Assembly: GCF_030705605.1 (NCBI RefSeq)
Contig: NZ_JAPCKK010000033.1
Coordinates: 1-45,823, forward strand
Origin: Paenibacillus zeirhizosphaerae
GTDB lineage: Bacteria > Bacillota > Bacilli > Paenibacillales > Paenibacillaceae
DNA: 45,823 nucleotides
Direction of reading: 5' to 3'
Within the stretch, counting starts at the first letter, position 1. The number at the start of each line of letters is the position of its first letter. The notes below the pieces were generated by a model. It saw only the letters and a program-made list of their open reading frames with translations. It was not told where the DNA came from and ran no database searches. The translations under genes and the position numbers were made by a program. This document shows, piece by piece, positions 31,807 to 39,836 of the stretch.

Positions 31807-31869
31807 TCATGTTAACAACGGAATGCCTGTTCGCTGGATAATCTAATGATCGAAAGGAGCTTTACCCCA

Positions 31870-32328
31870 GTGACAGACGAGCATGAATACTGGATGAATC
31901 AAGCCATATTGGAAGCGAATAAAGCGGAAGCGATCGGAGAAGTTCCCATCGGAGCTGTAGTGGTCAAAAATAGTGAAATCATCGGCCGGGGGTACAATCT
32001 GCGGGAAACCACCAACGACGCAACCGCGCATGCCGAAATTATCGCCATCAAGCAGGCGAGCGAGAGCATCGGCGCATGGAGGCTTCTGGATTGCCATTTA
32101 TATGTAACCCTTGAGCCTTGTCCGATGTGTGCGGGGGCTATAGTGCAGTCCCGCATCCCCACAGTGATCTACGGTACCACCGATCCGAAGGCCGGTTGTG
32201 CCGGTACCCTAATGAATCTTCTACAGGAGCCCCGGTTCAACCATCGCACTGAGGTGATTCAGGGGATTTTGCAGCCGCAATGTGCGGCTCTATTAACTAA
32301 CTTCTTCCGCAATCTGCGCAAGAAGTGA
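31870..32328 (+). CDS. tadA: tRNA adenosine(34) deaminase TadA
   Basis: The GTG at 31870 has AAAGGAG ten bases upstream and gives 152 aa; the ATG at 31846 lies before that site and is rejected. The zinc deaminase core is intact: H54-A-E56 and P83-C84-P85-M86-C87. It converts A34 to inosine in tRNA-Arg(ACG). In B. subtilis it lies in the same serS-to-dnaX interval, but there it follows the direction of scr-dnaX; here it is on the opposite strand. Confidence 0.95.
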   Translation: MTDEHEYWMNQAILEANKAEAIGEVPIGAVVVKNSEIIGRGYNLRETTNDATAHAEIIAIKQASESIGAWRLLDCHLYVTLEPCPMCAGAIVQSRIPTVIYGTTDPKAGCAGTLMNLLQEPRFNHRTEVIQGILQPQCAALLTNFFRNLRKK

Positions 32329-32357
32329 ATCATTTGATCAGGAAGAAGGGAATTATC

Positions 32358-32933
32358 ATGTCTTTAACGTTATATAATACAGCCCAGGGTATTTTTCTTC
32401 GCCCTCTCCGGATGGAAGATGCACAGGTGCTGCTCGACCTTCGGTGTGCCAATAAGGATTTTCTCGCCCCGTTTGAGCCTCTGCGAGAGGAGAGCTTCTT
32501 CACGCTTGAGGGCCAACAGCAATTCCTGCTGCAGCGTATTCATAACGAGGAAGCCGGAGGTGGCTACCAGTTCGGAATCTTTGTTGTGGAGGATGAACGT
32601 CTTATTGGGACAATCGCCATTTCCAATATCGTACGCGGGGTCGCTCAATATGCCGACGTCGGCTATATGATGGATCAAAGCGAGCAGGGAAAGGGACATA
32701 TGACCGCAGCAGTAAAAATGATCATACAATATTCCTTCAAAGCCTTGGGACTGCATCGGCTGCAGGCGGCCACACTCCTGCACAATAAAGGCTCCCAAAA
32801 GGTACTGAAGAAAGCAGGCTTTCAGGAGGAAGGTATCGCCCGCAGGATGCTTCGTATTCATGGGGAATGGCAGGACCATCGCAGATATGGAATCCTCGCG
32901 GAAGACCTTATGGAGGAAGCCTATACGACATAA
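32358..32933 (+). CDS. RimJ-like GNAT acetyltransferase
   Basis: ATG at 32358 with AAGAAGGGA upstream; the frame is open to 32325. The 191-aa product has LRPLRMEDAQVLLDL at the N-terminus, DVGYMMDQSEQGKGHMT (acetyl-CoA loop) and LHRLQAATLLHNKGSQKVLKKAGF, the pattern of RimJ/RimL-type enzymes that acetylate protein N-termini. The real substrate is unknown. It follows tadA by 29 bases and shares its transcript. Confidence 0.85.
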   Translation: MSLTLYNTAQGIFLRPLRMEDAQVLLDLRCANKDFLAPFEPLREESFFTLEGQQQFLLQRIHNEEAGGGYQFGIFVVEDERLIGTIAISNIVRGVAQYADVGYMMDQSEQGKGHMTAAVKMIIQYSFKALGLHRLQAATLLHNKGSQKVLKKAGFQEEGIARRMLRIHGEWQDHRRYGILAEDLMEEAYTT

Positions 32934-32936
32934 ATC

Positions 32937-32979
32937 TAAAAAAGGAACCACTCAGCCTATCAGAGCCGGAGTGGTTCCT
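32937..32979. terminator. Bidirectional terminator, GNAT/lipoprotein
   Basis: An 11-bp perfect stem AGGAACCACTC/GAGTGGTTCCT with a 15-base loop; on the minus strand it is followed by six T. It serves the convergent GNAT and lipoprotein genes. Confidence 0.85.
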
Positions 32980-32993
32980 CAATCCATTTGTTA

Positions 32994-34070
32994 TTAATAA
33001 CCTGCCTTAGACATCTGTTCCTGCAATTGATCCATTGTAACCACCTGGTCGCCGGATGGAATGCCGATCGCAAAGGTCTGCTTCTCATTGATTTTCGTGT
33101 ACTGGCCGCTTCCGGTCACAGAAAGTTTAACGTTCTGTTTTGTTTCCGGATCATTAAAATCAAGCTTGGCATTCAGGCTTTGATATACCGGGAAATTGTC
33201 CTTATTGATGGCCGTATTCAGGTCAAACTGGTTTACCTTCAGGTATTTCTTGGCTTCTTCGATTCCTGTTGTTACTTCGCTGCTGTTCGAGGCTAATTCG
33301 GACTTCAAATCCTCAATTTCGGATTTCTCTATCTGCATCAGACCCGCATACTCATCCTTGGACATGATGTCAAGGACTTTAGGAAGTGCTTTATTCACAA
33401 AAGTCGTGGCTGCCGCCTGGAAGTTATCATTCGTGACTTTAAATTGAACGACCTGTTTGGCGTCAATTCCTTCCGGTAACGCTGCGTCCTTAGGATCGAT
33501 GTCTGTGAAATAGGAAGCATCATATTCCGCCATAATAGCATTTATTACTTCATTGGAGAGCTGCTGTGCTTTGGCCTGGTCCATGGCAGCCGGATTGAAT
33601 TCCTCACCGGTTTGCTCTGCCAACTCCTTCGGATCGAGTTCCAGGAATTTACCTACAATGCCCTCCGGCATAGGGAAGAACGGAATGCTTGGGATTTTGA
33701 CATACATTTTATCCTGGGTAAGGACCATAGGAATGGTGAAATCCATGGCCATGTCGCCTTTCAAATGAATGCCCACTGTCATTTCCGTCTGCATCGGATC
33801 AAGCTGATACACGCCGTCCACTGTCATTTCAGCATTTTTCAACATATTAAGGGCCATATCCATACTTGGGTCGCTCTGAGCTTCAGGTGATGTAAAGGAT
33901 AATTCATTAATCGTGAATTTGCTGCTCATCGCGTAAGATTTCATCGTCGTAGCTTGTGTTGCTGCTGTTGTTGCAGCTTCCTTCGGTTCCATCTTCTTGC
34001 TGCAGCCTACAAGCGCTACAGTCAGTACAAGAATCATGGTCAGCATCAAGGCTGCAATTCTTTTACTCAT
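32994..34070 (-). CDS. Putative lipoprotein of unknown function
   Basis: ATG at 34070 with GGGGAG upstream gives 358 aa; the frame runs on to 34202 without support. The N-terminus is a lipoprotein signal peptide with lipobox VALVGC, so Cys22 or so would be lipid-modified and the protein tethered to the outer face of the membrane. The mature part is acidic, Met-rich and lacks a catalytic motif; strands such as MTVGIHLKGDMAMDF and KLSVTGSGQYTKI recall DUF6612/LolA-like beta-folds, but that is a guess. Confidence 0.78.
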   Translation of the reverse strand: MSKRIAALMLTMILVLTVALVGCSKKMEPKEAATTAATQATTMKSYAMSSKFTINELSFTSPEAQSDPSMDMALNMLKNAEMTVDGVYQLDPMQTEMTVGIHLKGDMAMDFTIPMVLTQDKMYVKIPSIPFFPMPEGIVGKFLELDPKELAEQTGEEFNPAAMDQAKAQQLSNEVINAIMAEYDASYFTDIDPKDAALPEGIDAKQVVQFKVTNDNFQAAATTFVNKALPKVLDIMSKDEYAGLMQIEKSEIEDLKSELASNSSEVTTGIEEAKKYLKVNQFDLNTAINKDNFPVYQSLNAKLDFNDPETKQNVKLSVTGSGQYTKINEKQTFAIGIPSGDQVVTMDQLQEQMSKAGY

Positions 34071-34198
34071 TACTCTTTCTCTCCCCTCGTTGTTCAACCC
34101 CGATGTACATTGTAAAAAGCATGCACATCTTACATGATAACGTAAGTTGTATGTTTTTGAAACACTTTTTGGTAAATTTATACGATGACCGGATACAC

Positions 34199-34232
34199 AC
34201 AAAAAAGCGCCTTAGTCTACGACTAAGACGCT
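34199..34232 (-). terminator. Terminator after sspP operon
   Basis: An 11-bp stem AGCGTCTTAGT/ACTAAGGCGCT with one wobble and a 5-base loop, followed on the minus strand by six T. Confidence 0.9.
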
Positions 34233-34260
34233 GTTCACGGATAGCTCCGCCGGCAAATAA

Positions 34261-34413
34261 CTAGGACCCCTCCGGGTTATTGTGGTCGACATGATTGCGG
34301 TTCTTGACTTTTTTGGACCCAGACAGTGGTTCCTGTATCCCTCGGCCACGATCCCGGTCACGATGCTGAGGCTCCTGCGCTTCAGGTACCGGTATGCTCT
34401 TGGGCTTGCTCAT
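34261..34413 (-). CDS. sspP: Small acid-soluble spore protein P
   Basis: A 50-aa frame with a near-perfect AAAGGAGGC site seven bases before its ATG. The C-terminal half contains EPLSGSKKVKNRNHVDHN, which matches the EPLDGSKKVKNRNH core of B. subtilis SspP (CotL, 48 aa) as I remember it. The N-terminal half is variable and charged. SspP is made in the forespore and accumulates in the spore core. The gene lies 36 bases after another small spore-like gene and ends at a strong terminator. Confidence 0.85.
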   Translation of the reverse strand: MSKPKSIPVPEAQEPQHRDRDRGRGIQEPLSGSKKVKNRNHVDHNNPEGS

Positions 34414-34449
34414 GATTCCCGCCTCCTTTGCATTATCCAGATTCTTGGG

Positions 34450-34635
34450 CTAGACCTTCCCCATATGGGTCGGGTTCATATCTTCTGTTGCATCATGGTT
34501 CAAGGCATCCTGGTGCCGACGGTCATTCCGGTCCTGCTCAAGCTGCTGAGCATGATGGCTGTTTACGGGAGTCTTATCCAGGCTTTCAATAACATTCGAT
34601 AAATTTTTGTCCATTCCCTTTTTGGATCTGCTCAC
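34450..34635 (-). CDS. Small hydrophilic protein upstream of sspP
   Basis: GTG at 34635 with GGGGGA six bases upstream gives a 61-aa, very polar product (many His, Asn, Asp, Gln) without Cys or hydrophobic core. I do not recognise it. Its size, composition and cotranscription with sspP suggest a minor spore protein, in the position SspO holds in the B. subtilis sspO-sspP pair, but it does not look like SspO. Confidence 0.6.
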   Translation of the reverse strand: MSRSKKGMDKNLSNVIESLDKTPVNSHHAQQLEQDRNDRRHQDALNHDATEDMNPTHMGKV

Positions 34636-34685
34636 GGAGATTCCCCCTGTCTGAAATAGCTTGAAATTCCCCGATCAGGTAACGG

Positions 34686-35027
34686 TCATGCATGCGTCAA
34701 CTGCTGCAGCGCCTGGGCACATTGATGGATATGTCTTGTATAGTCGTCGGCCAATTGCTGTATCATGTCAGAACGCTCATCAATAGTGCGGCCTCCGCTT
34801 TCCACATCCACCAGGCTGACCTTTACTTCACGGGAATCCACATAGGCACAGATAAAATCAAAAGAGTACATCTGCCTTCCTTCCGATTCGATGTGAATGC
34901 GCAACGCTTTCGGATCGGCTTCGTCGGCGGATATCTGTGCTTTGTCTCCTGGACCGATGAAGGTCGGAAGACGTTCCTGCCATGCCTCCACTAGCCTCTG
35001 CTGGTCTATTTGCAGTTCTTTGTTCAT
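34686..35027 (-). CDS. Hypothetical protein, 113 aa
   Basis: A soluble, acidic protein that I do not recognise. Strong AGGAGGTG precedes the ATG, so it is surely translated. The middle IHIESEGRQMYSFDFICAYVDSREVKVSLVDVE forms alternating strands, followed by a helical C-terminus with many Gln. A 6-bp hairpin (CCGCAC/GTGCGG, 35041-35059) abuts the ribosome site. It lies between the tRNA-Ser terminator and the sspP pair. Confidence 0.65.
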   Translation of the reverse strand: MNKELQIDQQRLVEAWQERLPTFIGPGDKAQISADEADPKALRIHIESEGRQMYSFDFICAYVDSREVKVSLVDVESGGRTIDERSDMIQQLADDYTRHIHQCAQALQQLTHA

Positions 35028-35090
35028 TACAACACCTCCTCCGCACTGTTAACGTGCGGCAAAGAAGCATCATTTATGCATGTGCAAAGC

Positions 35091-35131
35091 AAAAAAAGCT
35101 ACCCGCATCTGCCGCAGCAGAACGAATAGCT
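35091..35131 (-). terminator. Terminator after tRNA-Ser
   Basis: Interrupted stem (AGCTA..CG..CTGC with GCAG..CG..TAGCT) followed on the minus strand by seven T. It ends the serS-tRNA-Ser transcript. Confidence 0.75.
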
Positions 35132-35158
35132 TATGTGTTCATTTTCATTCATATGAAA

Positions 35159-35247
35159 TGGCGGAGAGGATGGGATTCGAACCCATGTGGAGTTGCCCCC
35201 TAACGGTTTTCAAGACCGCCCCGTTATGACCGCTTCGGTACCTCTCC
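35159..35247 (-). tRNA. trnS-Ser: tRNA-Ser (anticodon UGA)
   Basis: The minus strand shows a full class II tRNA: acceptor GGAGAGG/CCTCTCC with G73 and encoded CCA, anticodon loop CTTGAAA with anticodon TGA, a long variable arm and a TTCGAAT T-loop; 89 nt in all. It decodes UCN codons, mainly UCA. Location downstream of serS is the same as in B. subtilis. Confidence 0.97.
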
Positions 35248-35333
35248 GTGTGGTAAATTACGTTACGCCTTAAAAGACTATACATGAAGCGCAACACAAT
35301 TGATTTTACCACGAACCATAAATTAAATCAATC

Positions 35334-36617
35334 CTATTCCTTACGGGCAATCTTCTGAACTCCGCCCATGTAAGGCTGAAGCACCTCAGGAATAGACACA
35401 CTGCCGTCTTCTTCCTGATAATTTTCCAGAATAGCCGCTACCGTGCGCCCAACCGCAAGTCCCGAGCCATTCAGCGTATGCAGAAACTCCGGCTTGGCCT
35501 TCGGCTCCGGACGGAATCGGATATTGGCGCGACGCGCCTGGAAATCCTCACAGTTGGAGCAGGAGGAAATTTCACGGTACATTCCGCTTTCAGGCAGCCA
35601 TACTTCAAGATCATAGGTTTTGGCCGACGTAAAGCCCATATCGCCTGTGCATAGTGCTAGCACACGGTAAGGCAGACCCAGGAGCTGCAGCACACGCTCT
35701 GCGTTCTGAGTCATTTTCTCCAGCTCTTCGTAAGAGGTGTCAGGATGCACCAGCTTCAGCATTTCCACTTTGTTAAACTGATGCTGGCGAATTAGCCCGC
35801 GTGTATCCCGGCCTGCAGCACCGGCTTCCGAACGGAAGCATGAGCTGTAAGCTACGTAATGCTTAGGCAGCTCTTCAGCCGGCAGTATTTCTTCACGATG
35901 ATAGTTGGTCACAGGCACTTCGGCTGTTGGAATGAGATAATACTCGGTATCCCGCAGTTTAAAGAGATCTTCCTCAAACTTAGGGAGCTGGCCAGTACCG
36001 TACAAGCTATCTCTGTTGACAATGTACGGAGGAAGCATTTCCTCATAGCCGTGTTCCGTGCTGTGCAAATCCATCATAAAGTTGATCAGTGCCCGTTCAA
36101 GACGGGCTCCGAGGCCTTTGTAAAATGTGAACCGTGATCCGGTCACCTTGGCCCCTGCTTCAAAATCAAGAATCCCGAGATTTTGCGCAATGTCCCAATG
36201 TGCTTTAGGCTCGAAGGAAAACGATCTGGGCTCAGACCAGCGGCGGATTTCGACGTTATCCTCTTCAGAGCCCCCGACAGGGACGTCTGAATGTGGAATG
36301 TTAGGGATGGATAACACCAGCTCATCGATCTGTTCTTCCAGCCCGCGTACCTGCTCGTCCAGCTCCTTGATTCGGTCCGATACCTGACGCATCTCCACGA
36401 TAAGATCGTCCGCGTTCTCTTTATTCTTTTTCAACTTTGCCACTTCAGCCGATACAGTATTGCGGCGGTTTTTCAAAGCTTCACTTTCCTGAAGCAGCTC
36501 ACGACGGCGGGTATCCAGCACAGGGAATTCACTTATCGAATCCTGATCCTTTCCCCGGTTTCGGAGCGCTTCTTGTACACGTTCAAAATCATTTCGAAGT
36601 ATTTTTACATCCAACAC
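35334..36617 (-). CDS. serS: Seryl-tRNA synthetase
   Basis: GTG at 36617 (AGGAGGG six bases upstream) gives 427 aa beginning MLDVKILRNDFERV, as in B. subtilis (425 aa). The N-terminal coiled-coil arm (about 30-105) binds the long variable arm of tRNA-Ser. The class II core has TGQLPKFEEDLF, the motif 2 FRSEAGAAGRDTRGLIR loop and the motif 3 NGSGLAVGRT. The in-frame extension to 36725 passes through the structured leader and is not coding in my view. It is followed by its cognate tRNA. Confidence 0.96.
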   Translation of the reverse strand: MLDVKILRNDFERVQEALRNRGKDQDSISEFPVLDTRRRELLQESEALKNRRNTVSAEVAKLKKNKENADDLIVEMRQVSDRIKELDEQVRGLEEQIDELVLSIPNIPHSDVPVGGSEEDNVEIRRWSEPRSFSFEPKAHWDIAQNLGILDFEAGAKVTGSRFTFYKGLGARLERALINFMMDLHSTEHGYEEMLPPYIVNRDSLYGTGQLPKFEEDLFKLRDTEYYLIPTAEVPVTNYHREEILPAEELPKHYVAYSSCFRSEAGAAGRDTRGLIRQHQFNKVEMLKLVHPDTSYEELEKMTQNAERVLQLLGLPYRVLALCTGDMGFTSAKTYDLEVWLPESGMYREISSCSNCEDFQARRANIRFRPEPKAKPEFLHTLNGSGLAVGRTVAAILENYQEEDGSVSIPEVLQPYMGGVQKIARKE

Positions 36618-36634
36618 GGCAATCCCTCCTACAC

Positions 36635-36727
36635 AAAAAACCTTGACCTCTGCCCGAAAAATAACGATCCGTTTCATGCTGCCTGCAGCCTTACGGCCAT
36701 TCGTTATTCCCTGCACGAGGGTCAAGG
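36635..36727 (-). promoter_or_regulatory. Attenuator-like RNA leader of serS
   Basis: On the minus strand between pdxT and serS, CCTTGACC (36720-36727) pairs with GGTCAAGG (36641-36648), and inside it AATAACGA (36701-36708) pairs with TCGTTATT (36660-36667); a GCC/GGC hairpin with a GUAA loop is at the centre. Six T (36635-36640) follow directly, then the serS ribosome site. It looks like a terminator placed so that serS needs read-through. At about 110 bases it is too short for a T-box, and no AGGGTGG core is seen. Confidence 0.6.
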
Positions 36728-36736
36728 TCGATTCGA

Positions 36737-37315
36737 TTACAATTTTTTATATTCATGAACCATGTCGGCAAAATATTGATGCAGCCGGTAATCATCCGTC
36801 AGCTCAGGATGAAAAGAGGAAGCCAACAGATGTCCTTCCCGGGCCGTTACGATTTCTCCGTTGTATTCTGCCAGAACATCCACACTATCGCCTACCTTCT
36901 GAATCAGAGGAGCGCGAATGAATACTGCGCGGACAGGTTCTTCTATCCCCTTAATGTTCAAATCGGTCTCAAAGCTCTCACGCTGGCGGCCAAATGCGTT
37001 GCGGCTGACTGTCATGTTCATCAAACCAAGATGAGCCTCTTCTTGCCCGACGATCTCTTGGGCCAGCACGATCAGGCCAGCACAGGTACCGAAGACCGGC
37101 TTCTTTTCTTCCGAAAATTTACGTACCGCTTCGATAAAACCATACTTGCGCATCAGCTTGCCAATCGTCGTGCTTTCTCCGCCCGGGATGATCAGCCCAT
37201 CAATCTCAGCCAGCTCTTCCGTCCGTTTGATAGCTATTCCTTCAGCTCCCGCTAAACGAATGCTTCTTATATGCTCTGCTACGGCGCCCTGCAGCGCCAG
37301 CACTCCGATATTCAT
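36737..37315 (-). CDS. pdxT: PLP synthase glutaminase subunit PdxT
   Basis: At 192 aa it is a class I glutamine amidotransferase with nucleophile C78 in GTCAGLI and the H169/E171 pair in SFHPELT; the PGGESTT loop near 44-50 is typical. It makes ammonia from glutamine and channels it to PdxS in the 24-subunit complex. It is 15 bases after pdxS. Confidence 0.96.
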   Translation of the reverse strand: MNIGVLALQGAVAEHIRSIRLAGAEGIAIKRTEELAEIDGLIIPGGESTTIGKLMRKYGFIEAVRKFSEEKKPVFGTCAGLIVLAQEIVGQEEAHLGLMNMTVSRNAFGRQRESFETDLNIKGIEEPVRAVFIRAPLIQKVGDSVDVLAEYNGEIVTAREGHLLASSFHPELTDDYRLHQYFADMVHEYKKL

Positions 37316-37330
37316 AGATTCCCTTCTCTC

Positions 37331-38212
37331 TTACCAGCCGCGATCCTGCATACGGTCATGCGGAGCCAGCTTGGAAATCTCAATGCCCTTCATCGGAGCT
37401 CCCAGATTCTTGGATACTTCCGCAATCAGCTTGTAGTCCATATAGTGAGTTGTCGCTTCAACGATGGCGCGGGCAAACTTCTCAGGACTGTCTGATTTGA
37501 AAATACCCGAGCCTACGAAGACACCGTCTGCTCCCAAATGCATCATCAAAGCAGCATCCGCAGGAGTCGCTACACCACCGGCTGCAAAATTGACCACCGG
37601 AAGCTTGCCGTTCTCGTGGACTTCAAGCAGCAGATCGTAAGCTACACCCAGGTTTTTGGCTTCTGCGTACAGCTCGTCTTTCGACATATTCTGTACTTTA
37701 CGAATTTGGCTGTTAATCAGGCGCATATGACGAACGGCTTCAACAATGTTGCCTGTTCCAGGCTCACCCTTGGTCCGGATCATGGAAGCTCCCTCACCGA
37801 TCCGGCGCAGCGCTTCACCCAGGTCTTTGGCCCCACAAACAAAAGGAACGGTGAAATCCCGCTTATCGATGTGGAACACTTCATCAGCCGGCGTAAGCAC
37901 TTCGCTCTCGTCCAGATAATCAACACCCAGCGATTCCAGAACCTTAGCTTCAACGTAATGACCAATACGTGCTTTCGCCATCACGGGAATCGTTACGACC
38001 TTCATAACCTCTTCCACAATCGTCGGATCAGCCATACGAGCCACTCCGCCCGCGGCACGAATATCGGAAGGAACCCGTTCAAGCGCCATTACAGCGGTTG
38101 CTCCAGACGCTTCAGCGATTTTTGCTTGCTCGGCGTTCATGACGTCCATGATTACGCCGCCTTTTTGCATTTCTGCCATACCCCTTTTAACACGCGATGT
38201 TCCCGTTTCCAT
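37331..38212 (-). CDS. pdxS: PLP synthase subunit PdxS
   Basis: The 293-aa barrel enzyme builds pyridoxal 5'-phosphate from ribose 5-phosphate, glyceraldehyde 3-phosphate and ammonia. D23 (IMDVMN), the Schiff-base lysine K80 in MAKARIGH, the second lysine in RTKGEPGTGN and the phosphate loops GGVATPADA and GSGIFKS are all present. A clear promoter precedes it, so pdxST has its own control apart from dacA. Confidence 0.97.
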   Translation of the reverse strand: METGTSRVKRGMAEMQKGGVIMDVMNAEQAKIAEASGATAVMALERVPSDIRAAGGVARMADPTIVEEVMKVVTIPVMAKARIGHYVEAKVLESLGVDYLDESEVLTPADEVFHIDKRDFTVPFVCGAKDLGEALRRIGEGASMIRTKGEPGTGNIVEAVRHMRLINSQIRKVQNMSKDELYAEAKNLGVAYDLLLEVHENGKLPVVNFAAGGVATPADAALMMHLGADGVFVGSGIFKSDSPEKFARAIVEATTHYMDYKLIAEVSKNLGAPMKGIEISKLAPHDRMQDRGW

Positions 38213-38252
38213 GTCTTATTGGCCTCCTGTTGAATGCGGATTCTAACTCGTT

Positions 38253-38281
38253 ATTTTACCCTACGGTACCCAAATACTCAA
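38253..38281 (-). promoter_or_regulatory. pdxST promoter
   Basis: On the minus strand, TTGAGT (38276-38281) and TAAAAT (38253-38258) are separated by 17 bases, about 40 bases before the pdxS ATG. Confidence 0.7.
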
Positions 38282-38299
38282 TATCTGGCGCTCACTATA

Positions 38300-39676
38300 T
38301 TAGAACAGATTTTTGATGCTGCCGAACAGATCTGCGAAGAAGCCTCCGATAGCCCGGAAGAACATCCGGAACCAGCCCGCTTCCTCCACATTTGTTGTCG
38401 TAATTAGGTCAACCGTCTTTTCCTGCGGCTGGTCCATTCCCTTTGCTTTGTAGGTGTAGGTTACCGTTCCCACCTTATCCCCCTGCTTGAGCGGAGCCAA
38501 TAGCTCACTTGCCGACGTTACTTTAGCTGTGTGTGTAATCTGCGGTTCGGCACCATTCTTCGGTACAACGAAGGATACAGCATCTTTGGTTACTACTGGC
38601 ACTTCGGTTTCTTTACCTTTGGTTACAGGTACAGTTTTCAGCTCGGCAAGCTCTGCCTTAGGAGCCACAACCTGCTGAAGTTTAAAATTCTCAAATCCGT
38701 AATCCAGAATTTTTCTTGTTTCTTTAAAACGCGCTGGCTCCGTATCAGCACCCATCGCTACACTGATCAGCGTCATGCCGTCCCGCACCGCTGTGCCTGC
38801 AAAGCAGTATCCGGCCGCATTGGTATGTCCGGTTTTCATCCCGTTCAAGCCTTCATAAGCATAGGCTTTAAAGTTTGTAATATTTTTATTCGCTTCAAGC
38901 ATCCAGTTCCAGTTGACGATCGGATCTTTATCAGTAGGACGGAACTTGTAGTTTTGCAGAGTTGTAAATTCAGTATAATCCGGATGATCCCTTACAATGT
39001 ACCCGGCCAGTGTGGCGACGTCTCTTGCCGTCATCACCGTCTCACGATCCGTGTCAGGCTGGTACGCCTTCGGCATATCGGCCTTGTCCAATCCGGTAGC
39101 ATTAATAAAGTAGGAATCCTTCATTCCCATGCGCTGAGCCGTTTCATTCATCATCTCAACGAAATTCTGCTCAGAGCCAGCCACACGCTCCGCCAAAGCT
39201 ACCGTAGCATCATTGGCAGAGCCCACAGCCATGGCTATATAAAGATCTCTTACCGTATGCTTATCGCCTTCTGCCAAAAAAATTCGTGAGCCGACGCTTT
39301 CCGCCGCATTTTTACCGACAGTAACGACATCGTCCCACTTGAGTCTGCCCTGCTTGACCTCTTCAGCGACAATATATTCGGTCATCATTTTTGTCATGCT
39401 TGCCGGCGGCAGCGCCTCATCCGGGTTCATGGAGAGCAGCACCTGACCCGTACTCGCTTCGATTAATATAGCTGAACTCAGCGCCAGTTCCGGGGTTTTT
39501 ATTCCCGCAGTGCCAACAATCTCCGTCGTTGACGCGGCGGCTGAAGTAATCACATGAGAATCCAAAACACTTACGACCGGCAAAGCAGTCATATACATCA
39601 TATTGAACAGCACAACAATGGCAATGCTCTTCTTCAGAATGCCGGACTTCTTCTTCAATTTACCTGTATCTTTCAA
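38300..39676 (-). CDS. dacA: D-alanyl-D-alanine carboxypeptidase (PBP5-like)
   Basis: The 458-aa protein is exported: Lys-rich start, hydrophobic segment at about 17-36. It has the low-molecular-weight PBP motifs SMTK (S93-K96), SAN (S153-N155) and KTG (K281-G283), then the PBP5 C-terminal domain and an amphipathic tail (EEAGWFRMFFRAIGGFFADL) for membrane anchoring. It trims the terminal D-Ala from peptidoglycan stems. The start is TTG with GAGGAG eleven bases upstream. Confidence 0.95.
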   Translation of the reverse strand: MKDTGKLKKKSGILKKSIAIVVLFNMMYMTALPVVSVLDSHVITSAAASTTEIVGTAGIKTPELALSSAILIEASTGQVLLSMNPDEALPPASMTKMMTEYIVAEEVKQGRLKWDDVVTVGKNAAESVGSRIFLAEGDKHTVRDLYIAMAVGSANDATVALAERVAGSEQNFVEMMNETAQRMGMKDSYFINATGLDKADMPKAYQPDTDRETVMTARDVATLAGYIVRDHPDYTEFTTLQNYKFRPTDKDPIVNWNWMLEANKNITNFKAYAYEGLNGMKTGHTNAAGYCFAGTAVRDGMTLISVAMGADTEPARFKETRKILDYGFENFKLQQVVAPKAELAELKTVPVTKGKETEVPVVTKDAVSFVVPKNGAEPQITHTAKVTSASELLAPLKQGDKVGTVTYTYKAKGMDQPQEKTVDLITTTNVEEAGWFRMFFRAIGGFFADLFGSIKNLF

Positions 39677-39778
39677 TGTTAAATAAACTCCTCTCTAACT
39701 CAACCCATTCCACGATGTATACGTGAAGGTTGTCTGGCCTAGCAAATCACTCATCTATTCTATCATACGCTATTGTGC

Positions 39779-39816
39779 AAAAAAAGACAGGCCAAGCGAA
39801 TTCGCCCAGCCCGTCT
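39779..39816 (-). terminator. Terminator after guaB
   Basis: Interrupted stem (GAC.GGC..GGCGA with CGC..GCC.GTC) followed on the minus strand by seven T. Confidence 0.8.
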
Positions 39817-39836
39817 GCCCTGGTATTACCTATGTT

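Noticed and set aside
31846..31869. Upstream ATG as tadA start
   Set aside because: It precedes the AAAGGAG ribosome site that correctly positions the GTG at 31870, and gives an N-terminus longer than the family.
34282..34602. 106-aa plus-strand frame
   Set aside because: It is antisense to the sspP pair, whose frames have strong ribosome sites and a family match.
36618..36736. T-box riboswitch upstream of serS
   Set aside because: The gap is about 120 bases, too short for specifier loop, antiterminator and terminator, and the conserved AGGGTGG-type core is absent.
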